Below are positions 16,575 through 26,956 of a stretch of 64,000 nucleotides of DNA, piece by piece. How positions within the stretch are numbered: position 1 is the stretch's first letter; each line of letters begins with the position of its first letter. Origin of the DNA: DASQFQ01 sp963802905 (GTDB lineage: Bacteria; Actinomycetota; Thermoleophilia; Solirubrobacterales; Solirubrobacteraceae); contig CAWDKH010000004.1 in the NCBI GenBank assembly GCA_963802905.1, positions 310,001 to 374,000 of the forward strand, read 5' to 3'. The translations under genes and the position numbers were made by a program. The notes under the pieces were generated by a model. It was not told where the DNA came from. It searched no databases and saw only the letters and a program-made list of their open reading frames with translations.

Positions 16575-16994
16575 ATGCCAAGACGCCTGCTTCTCTCCCT
16601 CGTCCTCATTGGACTCCTCGCCGTCCCGACGGTGGCCTTCGCCGCCACCAAGAACGGCATCACCCCGACCTCGCCCAAGGCGGGCAAGACGATTCCCGTC
16701 GGCAAGCGCCCGACCATGAAGGGCCGCTTCACCGGGTCCGGCCAGATCTACGTCCACGTCTGCAAGTCGAAGAAAAAGGACGCCGACGGCGTCATCTGCA
16801 CGAAGGAAGCGATCAAGAAGGCCAAGAAGTCCGGCGGCAAGTTCAGCGTCAAGCTCCCGTTCTTCGACTTCCCCGAGTTCTGGCTGAACTCGCCGGGCAC
16901 GTACTACTGGCAGGCTCACCGGATCGCCTGTGAGGGCGGCGACATCTCCGACTGCCGGCAGGAAGGCCCGATCGTCAAGTTCAAGGTCGGCTGA
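16575..16994 (+). CDS. secreted hypothetical protein
   Basis: A 139-residue protein with a clear signal peptide (basic MPRRLLLSLVLIGLLAVPTV, cleavage probably after AFA at about residue 23). The mature part is small, Lys-rich and probably a beta-sandwich with four cysteines (VHVCKSKK, VICTKE, IACEGG, SDCRQE) that could form two disulfides. No catalytic motif is seen. It is divergent from the 2-hydroxyacid dehydrogenase and overlaps the DUF72 gene. Confidence 0.75.
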   Translation: MPRRLLLSLVLIGLLAVPTVAFAATKNGITPTSPKAGKTIPVGKRPTMKGRFTGSGQIYVHVCKSKKKDADGVICTKEAIKKAKKSGGKFSVKLPFFDFPEFWLNSPGTYYWQAHRIACEGGDISDCRQEGPIVKFKVG

Positions 16995-17712
16995 CGGTCC
17001 GGATCGGCTGCTCCGGCTGGAACTACGCCAGCTGGAAAGATGCGTTCTACCCGCCGCGCCTCCCGGCGCGGCGGTGGCTCGAGCACTACGCCACGCAGTT
17101 CGACACCGTCGAGGTCAACGCGACCTTCTACCGGCTCGCGTCGCCCTCGGCGGTCGACGGCTGGGTGCACCACACTCCGCCCGACTTCGTGTTCGCGGTC
17201 AAGTCGAGCCGCTACCTGACCCACATGAAGCGGCTCACTGACATGGACCGTGGCGTGGGCCGCTTCTACGAGTCGATCGCGCCGCTGGTCGAGTCGCCGA
17301 AGCTCGGCCCGGTGCTGTGGCAGCTGCCCGACCGCTTCGCACGCGACGACGAGCGGCTCGCGCACGCGCTCGCGAACCTCCCGCCCGGCCGCCACGCGTT
17401 CGAGCTGCGCCACCCGAGCTGGTTCGCGGAGCCGGTGTTCGACCTCCTGCGCTCCCACGGGCCGCGTTCGTCATCCACGACGACAAGCGCCGGCGCGAGA
17501 CGCCCGAGGTCCTGACCGCCGATTTCACCTACCTGCGCTTCCACTACGGCCGCCGCGGCCACCGCGGCAACTACTCCGATTCGGAGCTGCAGGAGTGGGC
17601 TTCGCGCGTGCGCGCGCTCGCGCGCGAGGCGGACGTCTTCGCGTACTTCAACAACGACTGGGAGGTCTTCGCCCCAAGGAACGCAAAGCGATTGCGAGCC
17701 TTGGTAAACTGA
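16991..17712 (+). CDS. DUF72 family protein, one frameshift
   Basis: DUF72 proteins have a TIM-barrel fold and unknown function. The family hallmark IGCSGWNYASW opens the protein, followed by FDTVEVNATFYRLAS, FAVKSSRYLTHMKRL, and near the end YLRFHYGR and VFAYFNNDW. A missing G near 17460 (GGG for GGGG) shifts the frame. Corrected, it gives 240 residues, the usual length. No ATG, GTG or TTG precedes the hallmark; the only candidate is CTG overlapping the previous stop, as also seen for ppx. It ends ten bases before tRNA-fMet. Confidence 0.8.
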
Positions 17713-17721
17713 CGTCAGCGT

Positions 17722-17842
<121 letters not shown>

Positions 17843-18083
17843 AGGTGTCTCGGAACGCTGGGTACCAATTGGGTACCAAGTTGCCGGCAGCGGGGCTCTC
17901 AGCTGCCTCCGATTGCCGCACCCGGCGCTGTCATTCCCGCTATCCGCCGAACGATGACGGTGACAGCGCCGTCGCCGACGGCACGAAACGCCCCGCTCCG
18001 GCGAGGCTTTCGCGATAAGTCACGGCGACCGCCAGAAGGGGCGCGCTCGCGCGGCGCAGCTGGCCTAGCCTGTGGTGGAAAAG

Positions 18084-18527
18084 ATGGACGATGACCGCGA
18101 GCCTTACGAGCCGCTGTGGGCGGAGAGCCTGAGAAGGGAGCCCTCGCCGAAGCCGGAGGCCCCCGCGAAGCCGAAGCCCCCGTCGTTCCCGGCCGGGCCA
18201 GCGCTCGCGATTGTGGCCCTCGTCGCGTTTGCGGTCCTCCTCGGCGTGATCGTCAGCGATCCTTCGGGCCGGGTCAGCTTCGCCGACCTTCCGTCCTACT
18301 GGGAGAGCGTCGAGATGACGTGTGCCACGGTGCGCATCGAGGAGGACGACCGGACGCTCGAGTTCTTCCGCTGTAAGGCCCAGGGTGCCGGCCAGTTGCC
18401 GCCCGGCGCCTATCGACCGCCCGAGACCAACTGGAACTCGGACTTCGACCGCCGCCGAGCAACGGACCACGTGATTCGGATCTCGCCGAATGGCGTTGTC
18501 CTCGGCTGGGCGCTCTACGTCCCGTGA
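18084..18527 (+). CDS. small single-pass membrane protein
   Basis: About 147 residues. A Pro/Lys/Glu-rich cytoplasmic N-terminus is followed by one membrane helix (ALAIVALVAFAVLLGVIVS, about residue 45) and an outer domain of about 85 residues with two cysteines and many charged residues. An in-frame GTG at 18072 is an alternative start; the ATG has GGTGGA upstream. No family is recognised. It is the only gene in the first island module, between the complete tRNA-fMet and its 36-bp partial copy. Both module ends carry a GGTACCAA-rich segment (17862 and 18549). Confidence 0.65.
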   Translation: MDDDREPYEPLWAESLRREPSPKPEAPAKPKPPSFPAGPALAIVALVAFAVLLGVIVSDPSGRVSFADLPSYWESVEMTCATVRIEEDDRTLEFFRCKAQGAGQLPPGAYRPPETNWNSDFDRRRATDHVIRISPNGVVLGWALYVP

Positions 18528-18655
18528 GGGGGGACGTCGCCCACCTGCGCGGGGTACCAATTTGGATACCAATTTGAGCGCAACTGGGGTCAACCGAGGC
18601 CAAGTGGTTTCGCTCTAGAGAGCCAAACTCAGGCCCACGCAACCCCGTCGAGCCA

Positions 18656-18746
<91 letters not shown>

Positions 18747-19081
18747 TCGCCGCGGAGGCGAATCGGGGGTCGACTCCGACTATCGAACGGTGCTCCTTCA
18801 GAGGGGAGGGGCAGTGGCGCCATCGCAGCTGATCTGCGACCGATTGAAGGAGCGGTGCGAGCGCCGATCGTGCGCCGGCAGACGCCTGGTCCTCGTCCGA
18901 CGCGAGTGTGTCCGGTCCGGAACACGAGACGCTCGCTTCCGTGGGGAGGGGCACTCCGGGTCTCTCAAAGTTGCAGGCACGCCCCGCATAAGTCGATCGC
19001 TGCGCAGCCCGACCGAACGGCGTGCCTCAGGAGCACTCTGGCGATCTAGGGTGGGGCGCTGGCGGCCGAGGTCCGACGGCG

Positions 19082-19474
19082 TCACTTGCCGACGGCATCG
19101 CAGAACCGGCGAGTGTCGGCGAGCTGCTCGTACCGCGACACCTTGCCGTCGGTGACCGTCCAGATGTGGACGAAGCGGGCATCGACCGGGCCGCGCGCAC
19201 CATTGCCGCCGTGCCGGCCTCTGGCCATCACGCGAGCGTCATCCAACCGCAGGATCTCGTCGGGATCCGCCGTGAACTCCTCCACATCCGCGAGGATCGG
19301 CCCGAAGACACTCTCGACGATCGCCTCGCGGCCCCGATACACGCCGCCGTACGGCATCCCTTCGGACTCGTCCCACTCGATGTCGGGCTCCATCGCGGCG
19401 AACACCGCGTCGACATCGCCGCGTCCGAACGCCTCATAGACGCCCCGCACCAACTCGACATTTGCCTGGCTCAC
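19082..19474 (-). CDS. SnoaL-like (NTF2-fold) protein
   Basis: A 130-residue NTF2-fold protein. The pattern VELVRGVYEAFGRGDVDAVFAAMEPDIEW at the N-terminus, YRGREAIVESVFGPIL in the middle, and VHIWTVTDGKVSRYEQLADT near the end are those of SnoaL-like polyketide-cyclase-type proteins, most of which are small enzymes or binding proteins without a fixed role. The GTG start has a good GGAGGA five bases upstream; the longer in-frame extension is low-complexity and rejected. It is alone in its island module. Confidence 0.8.
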   Translation of the reverse strand: MSQANVELVRGVYEAFGRGDVDAVFAAMEPDIEWDESEGMPYGGVYRGREAIVESVFGPILADVEEFTADPDEILRLDDARVMARGRHGGNGARGPVDARFVHIWTVTDGKVSRYEQLADTRRFCDAVGK

Positions 19475-20112
19475 AGCATCCTCCGATCCCGTGTCGACAC
19501 GGTCATCCTCCGCCCTGGGCGCATGCGCCGTCAACACGCCCGACGCAGGCGGCGCGTAGCCTCGCCCGGACAAGCCAGCAGCCGCGAGAGACCGGCCATT
19601 GTCGGGCCTCTGCTGCGGCCGCTCGTCCGTCCTTCGCGGTCCAAGGCGACTCAACACTCGGCTTGTCGACTCCGCTCGCCGGGAGTAGCCGACGCGGTCA
19701 TGGCCGTGCGAGTCGCCGCTTGCCCCGAGGAGCGGCTGCCCGTTGGACGAATACGAGCAGCGGCCGGCACCGCGAGCGGGGCAAGACGCCCGCTGCTCCT
19801 TTGACAAGCGGGCGCTTCACCGGCCGGGAGCTCACGCCTGCTCGGGACGAGATGCGAGCGTGCCCCGGCCCCATCCTCACACGCTCGCAAAGGACGACGA
19901 GCAGGAGCGCAGGTCGAGACGCCTGCTCCTCGATGAAAGCATCGCTCTCCAGCGACCGGCTTGAGATGAACCGCCCGCCCGCTTGGACGAAACGGAGCAG
20001 CCGCGGACGACCTCTGAAACGCTCAAAGGCGGCGCCGAGGCGGCGTGGATCGCCTTCGCCGGCCCAGGAGTCTGAAGAAACGCCTACCCAGGCATGTGGA
20101 ATCCCTGAACAA
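19475..20112. other. gene-free stretch with short GAGCAG/CTGCTC inverted elements
   Basis: No credible coding frame. It contains several imperfect inverted pieces built from TTGGACGAA...GAGCAG and GCCTGCTCCT-type words (around 19744, 19795, 19900 and 19985), which look like worn remnants of mobile DNA. Nothing more specific can be supported. Confidence 0.4.
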
Positions 20113-20159
20113 TCCGGGCGTCGCTCCCACGGACGAATCGGGCCAGCGACTCGAAACCG
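20113..20159 (+). repeat. degenerate att-like repeat, copy A
   Basis: GCGTCGCTC, five variable bases, GACGAATCGGGCC, two variable bases, then CGACTCGAAACCG. The same order recurs at 25.67 kb and 31.14 kb. The right part resembles the end of tRNA-fMet (GAATCCCGCC...). A truncated gene begins immediately after it. Confidence 0.65.
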
Positions 20160-20498
20160 TCGCCCAAGAGCGAGCACACGGACTGGACGCTGGAACTCGC
20201 GTTGCCGAGCCTCGAACGCGCGGCCGGCGGCCCAGTGGAGGGCCTGACGGGCACGAGCGGCGACCCTTTCGACGCCGTTCGTAAGGAGCTCTCGGAAGGC
20301 ACCTACGACCGCGTGATCATCTCGACCCTGCCGCGGCGCGTGTCGAAGTGGCTGCGACGGAACCTGCCCAAGCGCGTCGAGGCCCTCGGTGTGCCCGTTG
20401 ACGTCATCACCCCCGAGGGGCGCCACCGCGTGCGCGACCTGTTATCCGATACGGAAAGCACCGGGCTTCCCCCCGCAGGGATGGGCGGTCTCGGATAG
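20160..20498 (+). pseudogene. 5'-truncated gene fragment, nucleotide-binding-like protein
   Basis: An open frame starts inside the att-like repeat without a start codon and reads HTDWTLELALPSLERAAGG, then EGTYDRVIISTLPRRVSKWLRR, then RVEALGVPVDVITPEG. The VIISTLP...WLRR...LP-x-RVE pattern is seen in actinobacterial hypothetical proteins with a UspA-like fold. The N-terminal half is missing and the break coincides with repeat copy A, so an insertion probably cut the gene. Confidence 0.55.
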
Positions 20499-20813
20499 GA
20501 GCCACCCGTTGTCGGAGGTGCCGCACGATGGCGAGCGCGCGCCGACTGGGAGAGGGTCGGGCCCATGCCGGTGAGAGCAGCACCGCGCGAACCGTCGAGG
20601 CGTGCCAACTCGCGCCGCCGTAAGCGGTCGGCACGACGTCGTCGTTCAGCGCCGCGGCGATGACGCGCAGCGACCTCCGCTCGCCGCAAGCGCCACGGTC
20701 TGTGCACAACGCAGCTGACGCGCGGGCCGTTCCAGAGAGTCAGCCCGTTACTTGCCTTGGGGCCGGAGACCGCGCTGGCGCGGCCTCCGGGCTGTCGGGT
20801 GTGGATGCGCTGC

Positions 20814-21239
20814 TCAGCGGGCCGCGCCGTACTGGCTGGCGACGCTCTGGCGCAGCTCGCGCCGCACCCGGGCGGACGGGTTCACGACAGTGCCGGCCGC
20901 GGGTCTGCTGGCGTACTGGCCGGCGATGCTCTGGTGCAGCTCACGCCGCACCTGGGCGGTCGGGTTCACGACGGTGCCGGCCGCGGGTCGGCTGCGGTAT
21001 TGGCCGGCGATGCTGTGGTGCAGCTCGCGCAGCGCCTGGGCGCTGGGGTTCACGTTGGTGGCGGTGGCCGCCGTGCGGGGGGTGGCGTCGGGGCCGATCG
21101 TGGTGGTGGCGATGTAGCCGCCGGTGGCGATCAGCGCGGCGATGGCGGCGATGGCGGCGGCGGTGCGGATGCGCCGGTGGTGGGCGGGGCCGGGCGCGCT
21201 GGGGGCGCGGCGGCTGGGAGTGATGGGCTGGGTGGTCAT
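20814..21239 (-). CDS. small membrane protein with three C-terminal tandem repeats
   Basis: A 141-residue protein: Pro/Arg-rich N-terminus, one membrane helix (AAAIAAIAALIATGGYIATT, about residues 27-46), then three near-identical repeats of about 28 residues. Each repeat reads roughly NPSA-x-x-RRELH-x-SIAGQY-x-SRPAAGTVV; the last ends in SVASQYGAAR. DNA of the repeats is also nearly identical, so they arose by recent duplication. The gene is divergent from the large BTAD regulator with about 100 bases between them, so it is a candidate target or partner. No known family is recognised. Confidence 0.65.
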   Translation of the reverse strand: MTTQPITPSRRAPSAPGPAHHRRIRTAAAIAAIAALIATGGYIATTTIGPDATPRTAATATNVNPSAQALRELHHSIAGQYRSRPAAGTVVNPTAQVRRELHQSIAGQYASRPAAGTVVNPSARVRRELRQSVASQYGAAR

Positions 21240-21337
21240 GGTGACCACCGGCCCGCGGGCTGCTTGCAGGAGGCTTGCGGGATCGCAACAGGCGCTTTCA
21301 GCTTCACTGGGCGCTGTAGCGTGCGCCGCGGGGACCG

Positions 21338-24300
21338 ATGGATTTGGGATCCTTGGGCCGCTGGAGGTGCGCGCCGACGGCCGCATGGTCCCGCTGGGTG
21401 GCGCTCAAGCCGCGGGCGGTGTTGGCGGTGCTGGCGCTTGCACGCCAATCAGCCGGTCAGCGCGGAGCGCCTGGCGGTTGCGCTATGGGGCGAGGACGCT
21501 CCGCCCAGCGCGGCCAAGACGGTGCAGGTCTACGTGGCGCGCTTGCGCAAGGCGCTCGACGACCCGGGCGTGCTGGTCACCACGCCGGCCGGTTATTGCC
21601 TGCGGGTGGGTCCTGGCGAGCTTGACGCCGAGCGCTTCGAGCGCCAGGTCGCCGATGGCCGCCGGGCGCTGGCGGCCGGACGAGGCGAGGACGCGGCCGC
21701 GGAGGTGCGCGCGGCGCTGGAGCTCTGGAGAGGGCCACCGCTCGCCGAGCTCGCGTCGACGCCGTTCGCGCCGGCCGAGATCGCGCGCTTGGAGGAGCAG
21801 CATCTCGCCGCCTTAGAGGTGCGCGTCGAGGCCGATCTCGCCGCCGGGCGCCACGCCGAGCTGGTCGGTGAGCTCCAGCAGTTGACCAGCCGGCACCCGT
21901 GGCGCGAGCGGCTGCACGCGCAGCTCATGCTCGCGCTGTACCGCAGCGGCCGCCAGGGCGACGCGCTGGAGGCTTATCGCGAGGCCCGCGAGGTCCTCGT
22001 CGAGCAACTCGGGGTCGAGCCGGGCGCCGAGCTGCACGACCTCCACGAGGCGATCCTCGCCCACGCTCCCGGAATCGACGTCCCACCCGACACGAGCAGC
22101 CCATCGGCTGATGAGCGGGACGGCCGGCAGACGTCTCCAGGCGCGCTCAGCGACCGCGGGTTGTCGGCGCCTTCGAATCGTACCGTCGGTCGCGAGAACG
22201 ACGTCGCAGCGGTCGGCACGGTGACGCTCTTGTTCACCGATCTGGTCGGCTCGACCGAGCTGCTCGAGCGGATCGGCGACGACGAGGCCGAGCGGCTGCG
22301 GCGCTTGCACTTCGGGCTGCTGCGTGATGTCTTGGCTGCGCGCGGCGGCCACGAGGTCAAGAGCCTCGGCGACGGATTGATGGTGGTGTTCGGCAGCGCG
22401 GTCGGTGCCGTCGGTTGCGCGGTCGCGATGCAGCAGGCCGTGCTGCGCCACAATCGCCGCCAACCGGGGCTGCGGCTGGGCGTGCGGATCGGTCTGCACG
22501 TCGGCGAACCGATCGCGACGAGGACGACTATTTCGGGACCCCGGTCGTGATCGCGCGGCGCCTGTGCGACGCGGCGGAGGGCGGCCAGATCCTGACCTCC
22601 GAGTTGGTGCAGGGCATCGTCGGCTCGCGCGGAGGCCACCGCTTCCGCCCCGTGGGCGACGTGGCGCTCAAGGGCGTCGCCACGCCGGTCGCGGCATGCG
22701 AAGTCGTCTGGGACGCGCCTCGCGCCAGTCCCGTTCCGCTTCCTCCTGCGTTGATCGGTGGCAACGGTGAGCCGCTGGCTGGACGCGGCGAGGAACTGGC
22801 CGCGTTGAGCGAGCATTTCGCGCGGGCGCGCGCGGGCGCGCGCCAGATGGTGCTCATGTGCGGCGAGCCGGGCGTTGGCAAGACGCGGCTGGCCACCGAG
22901 CTGGGGCGCCGCGCGCAGGCGGACGGCGCGATCGTGCTGTATGGGCGCTGCGACGCCGAGCCGCTGACGCCGCACCAGCCGTTCGTGGAGGCGCTGCGCC
23001 ACTACGTCGAGCTTGCGCCGGTCGAGGACCTAGCCGGCCAGGTCGCGGCCGCGGGCGGCGAGCTGCGCCGGATCGTGCCTGGGCTCGAGCGCCGCTTGCC
23101 GCGCGCCCCGCAGCCCGTTGGCGGCGATCCCGAGGGCGAGCGATTCCGCCTGTTTGAGGCGGTCGCCACGCTGCTGGTCGAGGCCTCGGCCGCCAGCGCC
23201 CCTGCTGCTCATCCTCGACGACCTGCACTGGGCCGACAACGCCTCGCTGCTGCTCTTGCGCCACGTCGCGCGCGACTCCCGGACGGCGTCGCTGCTGGTT
23301 CTCTGCAGCTACCGCCAGACCGAAGTCCTTCGTCACATCCGCTCGAGCAGGCATTGGCAGACCTCGTGACCGAACGAAAGTTTGCCCGCCGACGGCTCGC
23401 CGGCCTCGACGAGTCTGGCGTCGCGGCGATGATCGAGCCGCACATGGGCGAGCGCGACCCGATCGTCCCCGCGCGGCGCCTTCACGCGCACACCGGCGGC
23501 AACCCGTTCTTCGTCGGCGAGGTCCTGCGCAGCCTCGCCGGCCGCGACCCGGAGGAGATCGAGCGCGCGCTGCGCTCGGACGAGTTCGAGCTTCCCGAGA
23601 GCGTGCGGCAGCTGATCGAGCAGCGCGTCGCGCGCCTCGGAGACGAGGTGCGACGCGTGCTCTCGATCGCCGCGGTCGTGGGGCCGCGGTTCGATCTGCG
23701 TGTGCTCGAGCGCGTCAGCGGACGGCCGCTCGACGAGCTGCTCGAGGCGCTCGAACGCGCGACCGTCGCGCGGCTGGTCGAGGAGTCGCCCGACATGGTC
23801 GGCCGGTTTGTGTTCGCGCACGCGCTGATCCGCGACACGCTCTACCGCGGGCTTGGCGCGGCGCGCCGCGCGCGGCTGCATCAGCTCGTCGGCGAGGCGC
23901 TCGAGGCACCCGCCGCAGGCGCGCCTGAGCTTCCGCTCGCCGACCTCGCCTACCACTTCGCCAACGCCGCCGACGCCGACCCGAGCAAGGCCGTGCGCTA
24001 CAGCCTGCTCGCCGCCGATCACGCCCTGCGGCAGCTCGCCTACGAGCAGGCGGCGCTGGACTACGAGCGCGCGCTCGCCGCGCTCCGGTTGCAGCCCGAG
24101 GTGGATGCGCGCGAGCGCGCCGCGCTGCTCGTCGCGCTCGGGCATGCGCGTTGGCGCGCGGGCGAGCGCGTGCGCGCGCGCGAGGCGTTCCTGGCCGCCG
24201 CCGAGCTCGCGCGCGAGCTCGACGACGGCGCGCTGCTCGGCCGCGCCGCGCTCGGGCTCGGCGGCGAGTGGATGCGTGTGGACAAGGTCGACGAGGTGCT

Positions 24301-25475
24301 GCTCGAACTCGGCGAGGACGCGCTCGGCCGCATCGGCGACAGCGATCCGAAGCTGCGCGTCCGGCTCCAGGCCCGCGTGGCCGCCGAACTGCTCAACTCG
24401 CCAGGACAGGAGCGACGCCGCGAAGAGCTCAGTGCCGAGGCCGTGCAGGAGGCCCGCCGGCTCGGCGATCCGGCGACGCTCGCCGCCGCGCTCAACGCGC
24501 GCCACATCGCAATCTGGGTCGCCAACCCGGCCGAGCGCCTCCCGCTCGCCACCGAGCTGCTCGCCGCCGCCGAACAGGGAGGCGAGCGCGAGCTCGTCAT
24601 GGTTGGCCACGCCTGGCGCTACGCCGACCTGTGCGAGCTCGGCGACATCGTCGCCGCCGAGCGCGAACTCGAGGCCTGTGAGCGCGAAGCCGAGGCGTTG
24701 CGCCAGCCCTTGCACCGCTGGACGGCGACCCGGCTGCGGGCCGCACTGACGATCTTCCGCGGCGACTTCGCCGAGGGCGAGCGGCTCGCCAACGAGGCGC
24801 TCCAGATCGGCATGCGCGCCCAAGCGCCCAGCGCACGAGCCGACTATGCGGGGCAGCTGCTCGCTGTGCGGTTCGTGCAGGGCCGCGTGGGCGAGCTGAT
24901 CGAGCCGGCGCGCGCGCTCGCCGCGGAATACCCACACCTGCCGGGGTGGCCGAATCGCGCTCGCCTCGCTGTATGCCTGGATCGGCCAGGACGCCGAGGC
25001 GCGCCGAATGCTGGCCCCACTCGCAGCGAACGGCTTCGCCGGCATTCCGCAGAACAGCAACTGGGCCACCTCCCTCGCAACGGCCGCGATCGCAGTCGCG
25101 CTGCTGGACGAGCGCGCCTGGGCGCAGGCGCTCTACGAGCTCCTGCGCCCCTACGCCCAGCTCAACGTGTCGGGCGGCGGCGGCAATAGCCCCCAGCTCG
25201 GACCTGCCGCGATGTATCTCGGCGCGCTCGCCGCCACGACCGGGCGCCAAGAAGCGGCGGCCGAGCACTTCGAGGACGCCCTCGAGGCCAACGCGCGCAT
25301 GGGCGCAAAGCCCTGGGAAGCGTTGACGCGGTGCGAGTACGGGCGCATGCTGCTCGCCCACGGCGACCCCCACGACCGCCAACGAGCGGAGCGGCTGCTA
25401 ACGGAAGCCCACGCGACCGCAGAGGCGCTCGGGATGGGCGGGCTGCTCGAGCGCATAGCGCGAACCCAGGCCTGA
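21338..25475 (+). pseudogene. BTAD / adenylate-cyclase-domain / AAA ATPase regulator, multiple frameshifts
   Basis: One gene of about 1380 codons spread over all three frames. In order: a winged-helix and BTAD regulatory domain (ILGPLEVRADGRMVPLGG, LAVALWGEDAPPSAAKTVQVYV, YCLRVGPGELDAERFE); a class III nucleotide cyclase domain (VTLLFTDLVGSTELLERIG, GHEVKSLGDGLMVVF); an ATPase with Walker A GEPGVGKTR and Walker B LLLILDDLHWAD; and long TPR-like helical repeats to the end. Shifts fall near 21345, 21405, 21440, 22520, 23200, 23330 and 24950. Either the sequence is poor here or the gene is decaying. Proteins of this build are transcription regulators of the SARP/LuxR-like type. Confidence 0.7.
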
Positions 25476-25667
25476 CCCGGACACCCGGGGCTAGCTATCG
25501 GCGCGTGACGTACATCTGTCGCCATGCGAGTACGCCAAGCGAAGCACACCGGTCGCCCCGGACGTCAAGCGGAACCAAGCCGCTCATTAACGCGACGCCC
25601 GCTCGAACGGCAGACAGACGCAAGCACCCGGCCCGTCTATGACGCCGCCACGCGGTACTCGTGCCAG

Positions 25668-25755
25668 ATCCGCGCGTCGCTCGTGCGGACGAATCGGGCC
25701 GCCGACTCGAAACCGCGTCGATTCGGCGCTGAGCAGGGAATGTGCGTGCCGATGC
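25668..25755 (+). repeat. att-like repeat, copy B, with 58-bp tail
   Basis: Left part as in copies A and C (GCGTCGCTC, five bases, GACGAATCGGGCC). The right 58 bases (25698-25755) match those joined to the partial tRNA at 18689-18746 with two differences. It thus links the two kinds of junction and marks the end of the module carrying the BTAD regulator. Confidence 0.75.
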
Positions 25756-25785
25756 GCCCGACGACCCAACGAGCGGTGTTTGGCA

Positions 25786-26867
25786 CTAGCCGCGCGCGTG
25801 CCCGCCCGTGTACCGCTGGCGCTGGGCGCGGCTCGAGCGGATCAGGCGGTTGGCGGCGCGGCTATGGCGGATGTAGGAGCGGACGACGGCGTACTGCGGC
25901 CGCGGGCGGCCGCGGCGGTCGGTGATCGCCGAGTCCCAGGTCGACTTCGGGTCGGGTGCGACCCAGTGGTAGAAGTAGACGCGCTGCACCCGCCGGCTGA
26001 GCCGCGCCAGCTTGATCACCCAGCGGGTCGCCTTGACGGCGTGCTTGGGCGAGTCGGCGAACTCGATCGTTGAGCCGTTGCCGCGCCGCACGAGTCCGCC
26101 GGTCTCCGCGAACCAGATCCGTGCCTTGGTCGCCTTGAGCATCGAGCGCGTGCCGCGCGTGCGGAAGCGGTTGGCGTCGATGTAGTTGTGCAGCGACCAG
26201 ATCCTGACCGTGTGCTTCGCCTTCCCTCGAACACGCGCACCCACCGTGGCATGTCGCGCGTGTCGAGCAGCGCCGGCGCCGAGACCGTGCACCTCGGGCA
26301 GCTCTTGCGCAGGATGTCGTAGTAGCGGGCCGCCCGCCCGGGCTTGTGGCAGGTCGGCTGCGAGCAGTGGTTGGCCTCGTTCCAGGTCAGGTAGTTGGTG
26401 ACCCACGGGTAGCGCTTGTGGAACTTCAGGAACTCGCGCCGGAACACCTTGGCGGACGGCAGCATGCGGCGGCGCTTGTGCACGCGCGAGTGGCCGAAGC
26501 CGAGCAGCACGCGCGCGCCCGCGGCGTGGGCGGCGGTCATGTACGCGTCGGTCTCGTCGATCTGCCAGCGTGGGCCCATCAGCGAGTCCCACGGCGCGAT
26601 GTAGCGGACGTCGCGCGAGCGCATGGCCGCCCAGTGGGCGTCAGCGAAGATCGACGGGTTCTGCTCGCCGATGCCCACGACGGTCGGCGCGGCGGTTGGC
26701 GCGGACGTTGCCGCGCTTGCCGTCGGACTTCCCGCCAGCGCTGCGACGAGGACGCCGACGCCGACAACCGGCACGATGGTGAACAACTTCAGGCGGGCCA
26801 GCGGCGCGCGCCAAATCCTGGACACCGGCCCGCGGCGATCGCGGGCCATCCCGCCCCGGACCTTCAT
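25786..26867 (-). CDS. secreted clan GH-A-like glycoside hydrolase, one frameshift
   Basis: About 360 residues after correction. A basic N-terminus and hydrophobic segment (LFTIVPVVGVGVLVAALAG) form a signal peptide or anchor. The barrel shows the clan GH-A pair: acid/base Glu in YLTWNEANH (about residue 165) and likely nucleophile in IWFAETGGL (about residue 255). A strand GARVLLGFGHSR precedes the first. A missing G near 26224 (after WVRVFEG) shifts the frame. GAGGAGG four bases before the ATG is a strong ribosome site and lies inside the short upstream reading frame. The substrate is unknown; a beta-glycosidase of plant or wall polysaccharide is likely. Confidence 0.72.
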
Positions 26868-26935
26868 CGGTCCTCCTCGTGGGCCGCCACGAAAACGGCC
26901 CCGAGCGTCAACTTGTTGCCCCAATTCATCGTCAT
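26864..26935 (-). CDS. 23-residue leader-type reading frame before the glycoside hydrolase
   Basis: MTMNWGNKLTLGAVFVAAHE plus three more residues. It has its own ribosome site (AGAGAGG six bases before the ATG), and its stop overlaps the hydrolase start (ATGA). The last codons contain the hydrolase ribosome site. This arrangement fits translational coupling of the downstream gene. No function for the peptide can be proposed. Confidence 0.45.
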   Translation of the reverse strand: MTMNWGNKLTLGAVFVAAHEEDR

Positions 26936-26956
26936 CGGTCGCCTCTCTGGACGGTG

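Noticed and set aside
17862..18580. Integrase remnant around the GGTACCAATT-rich segments
   Set aside because: The segments recur at both ends of the first module, but no recombinase motif (R...HxLR...Y) can be read in any frame.
19744..20000. Possible CRISPR or integron attC-like array from recurring GAGCAG/CTGCTC words
   Set aside because: Spacing and sequence are irregular and no repeat unit of constant length exists; no cas or integrase gene is nearby.
25587..25769. Short minus-strand frame reading HAHSLLSAESTRFRVGG
   Set aside because: It lies wholly in att-like repeat copy B and mirrors the frame over the tRNA fragment at 18.7 kb.
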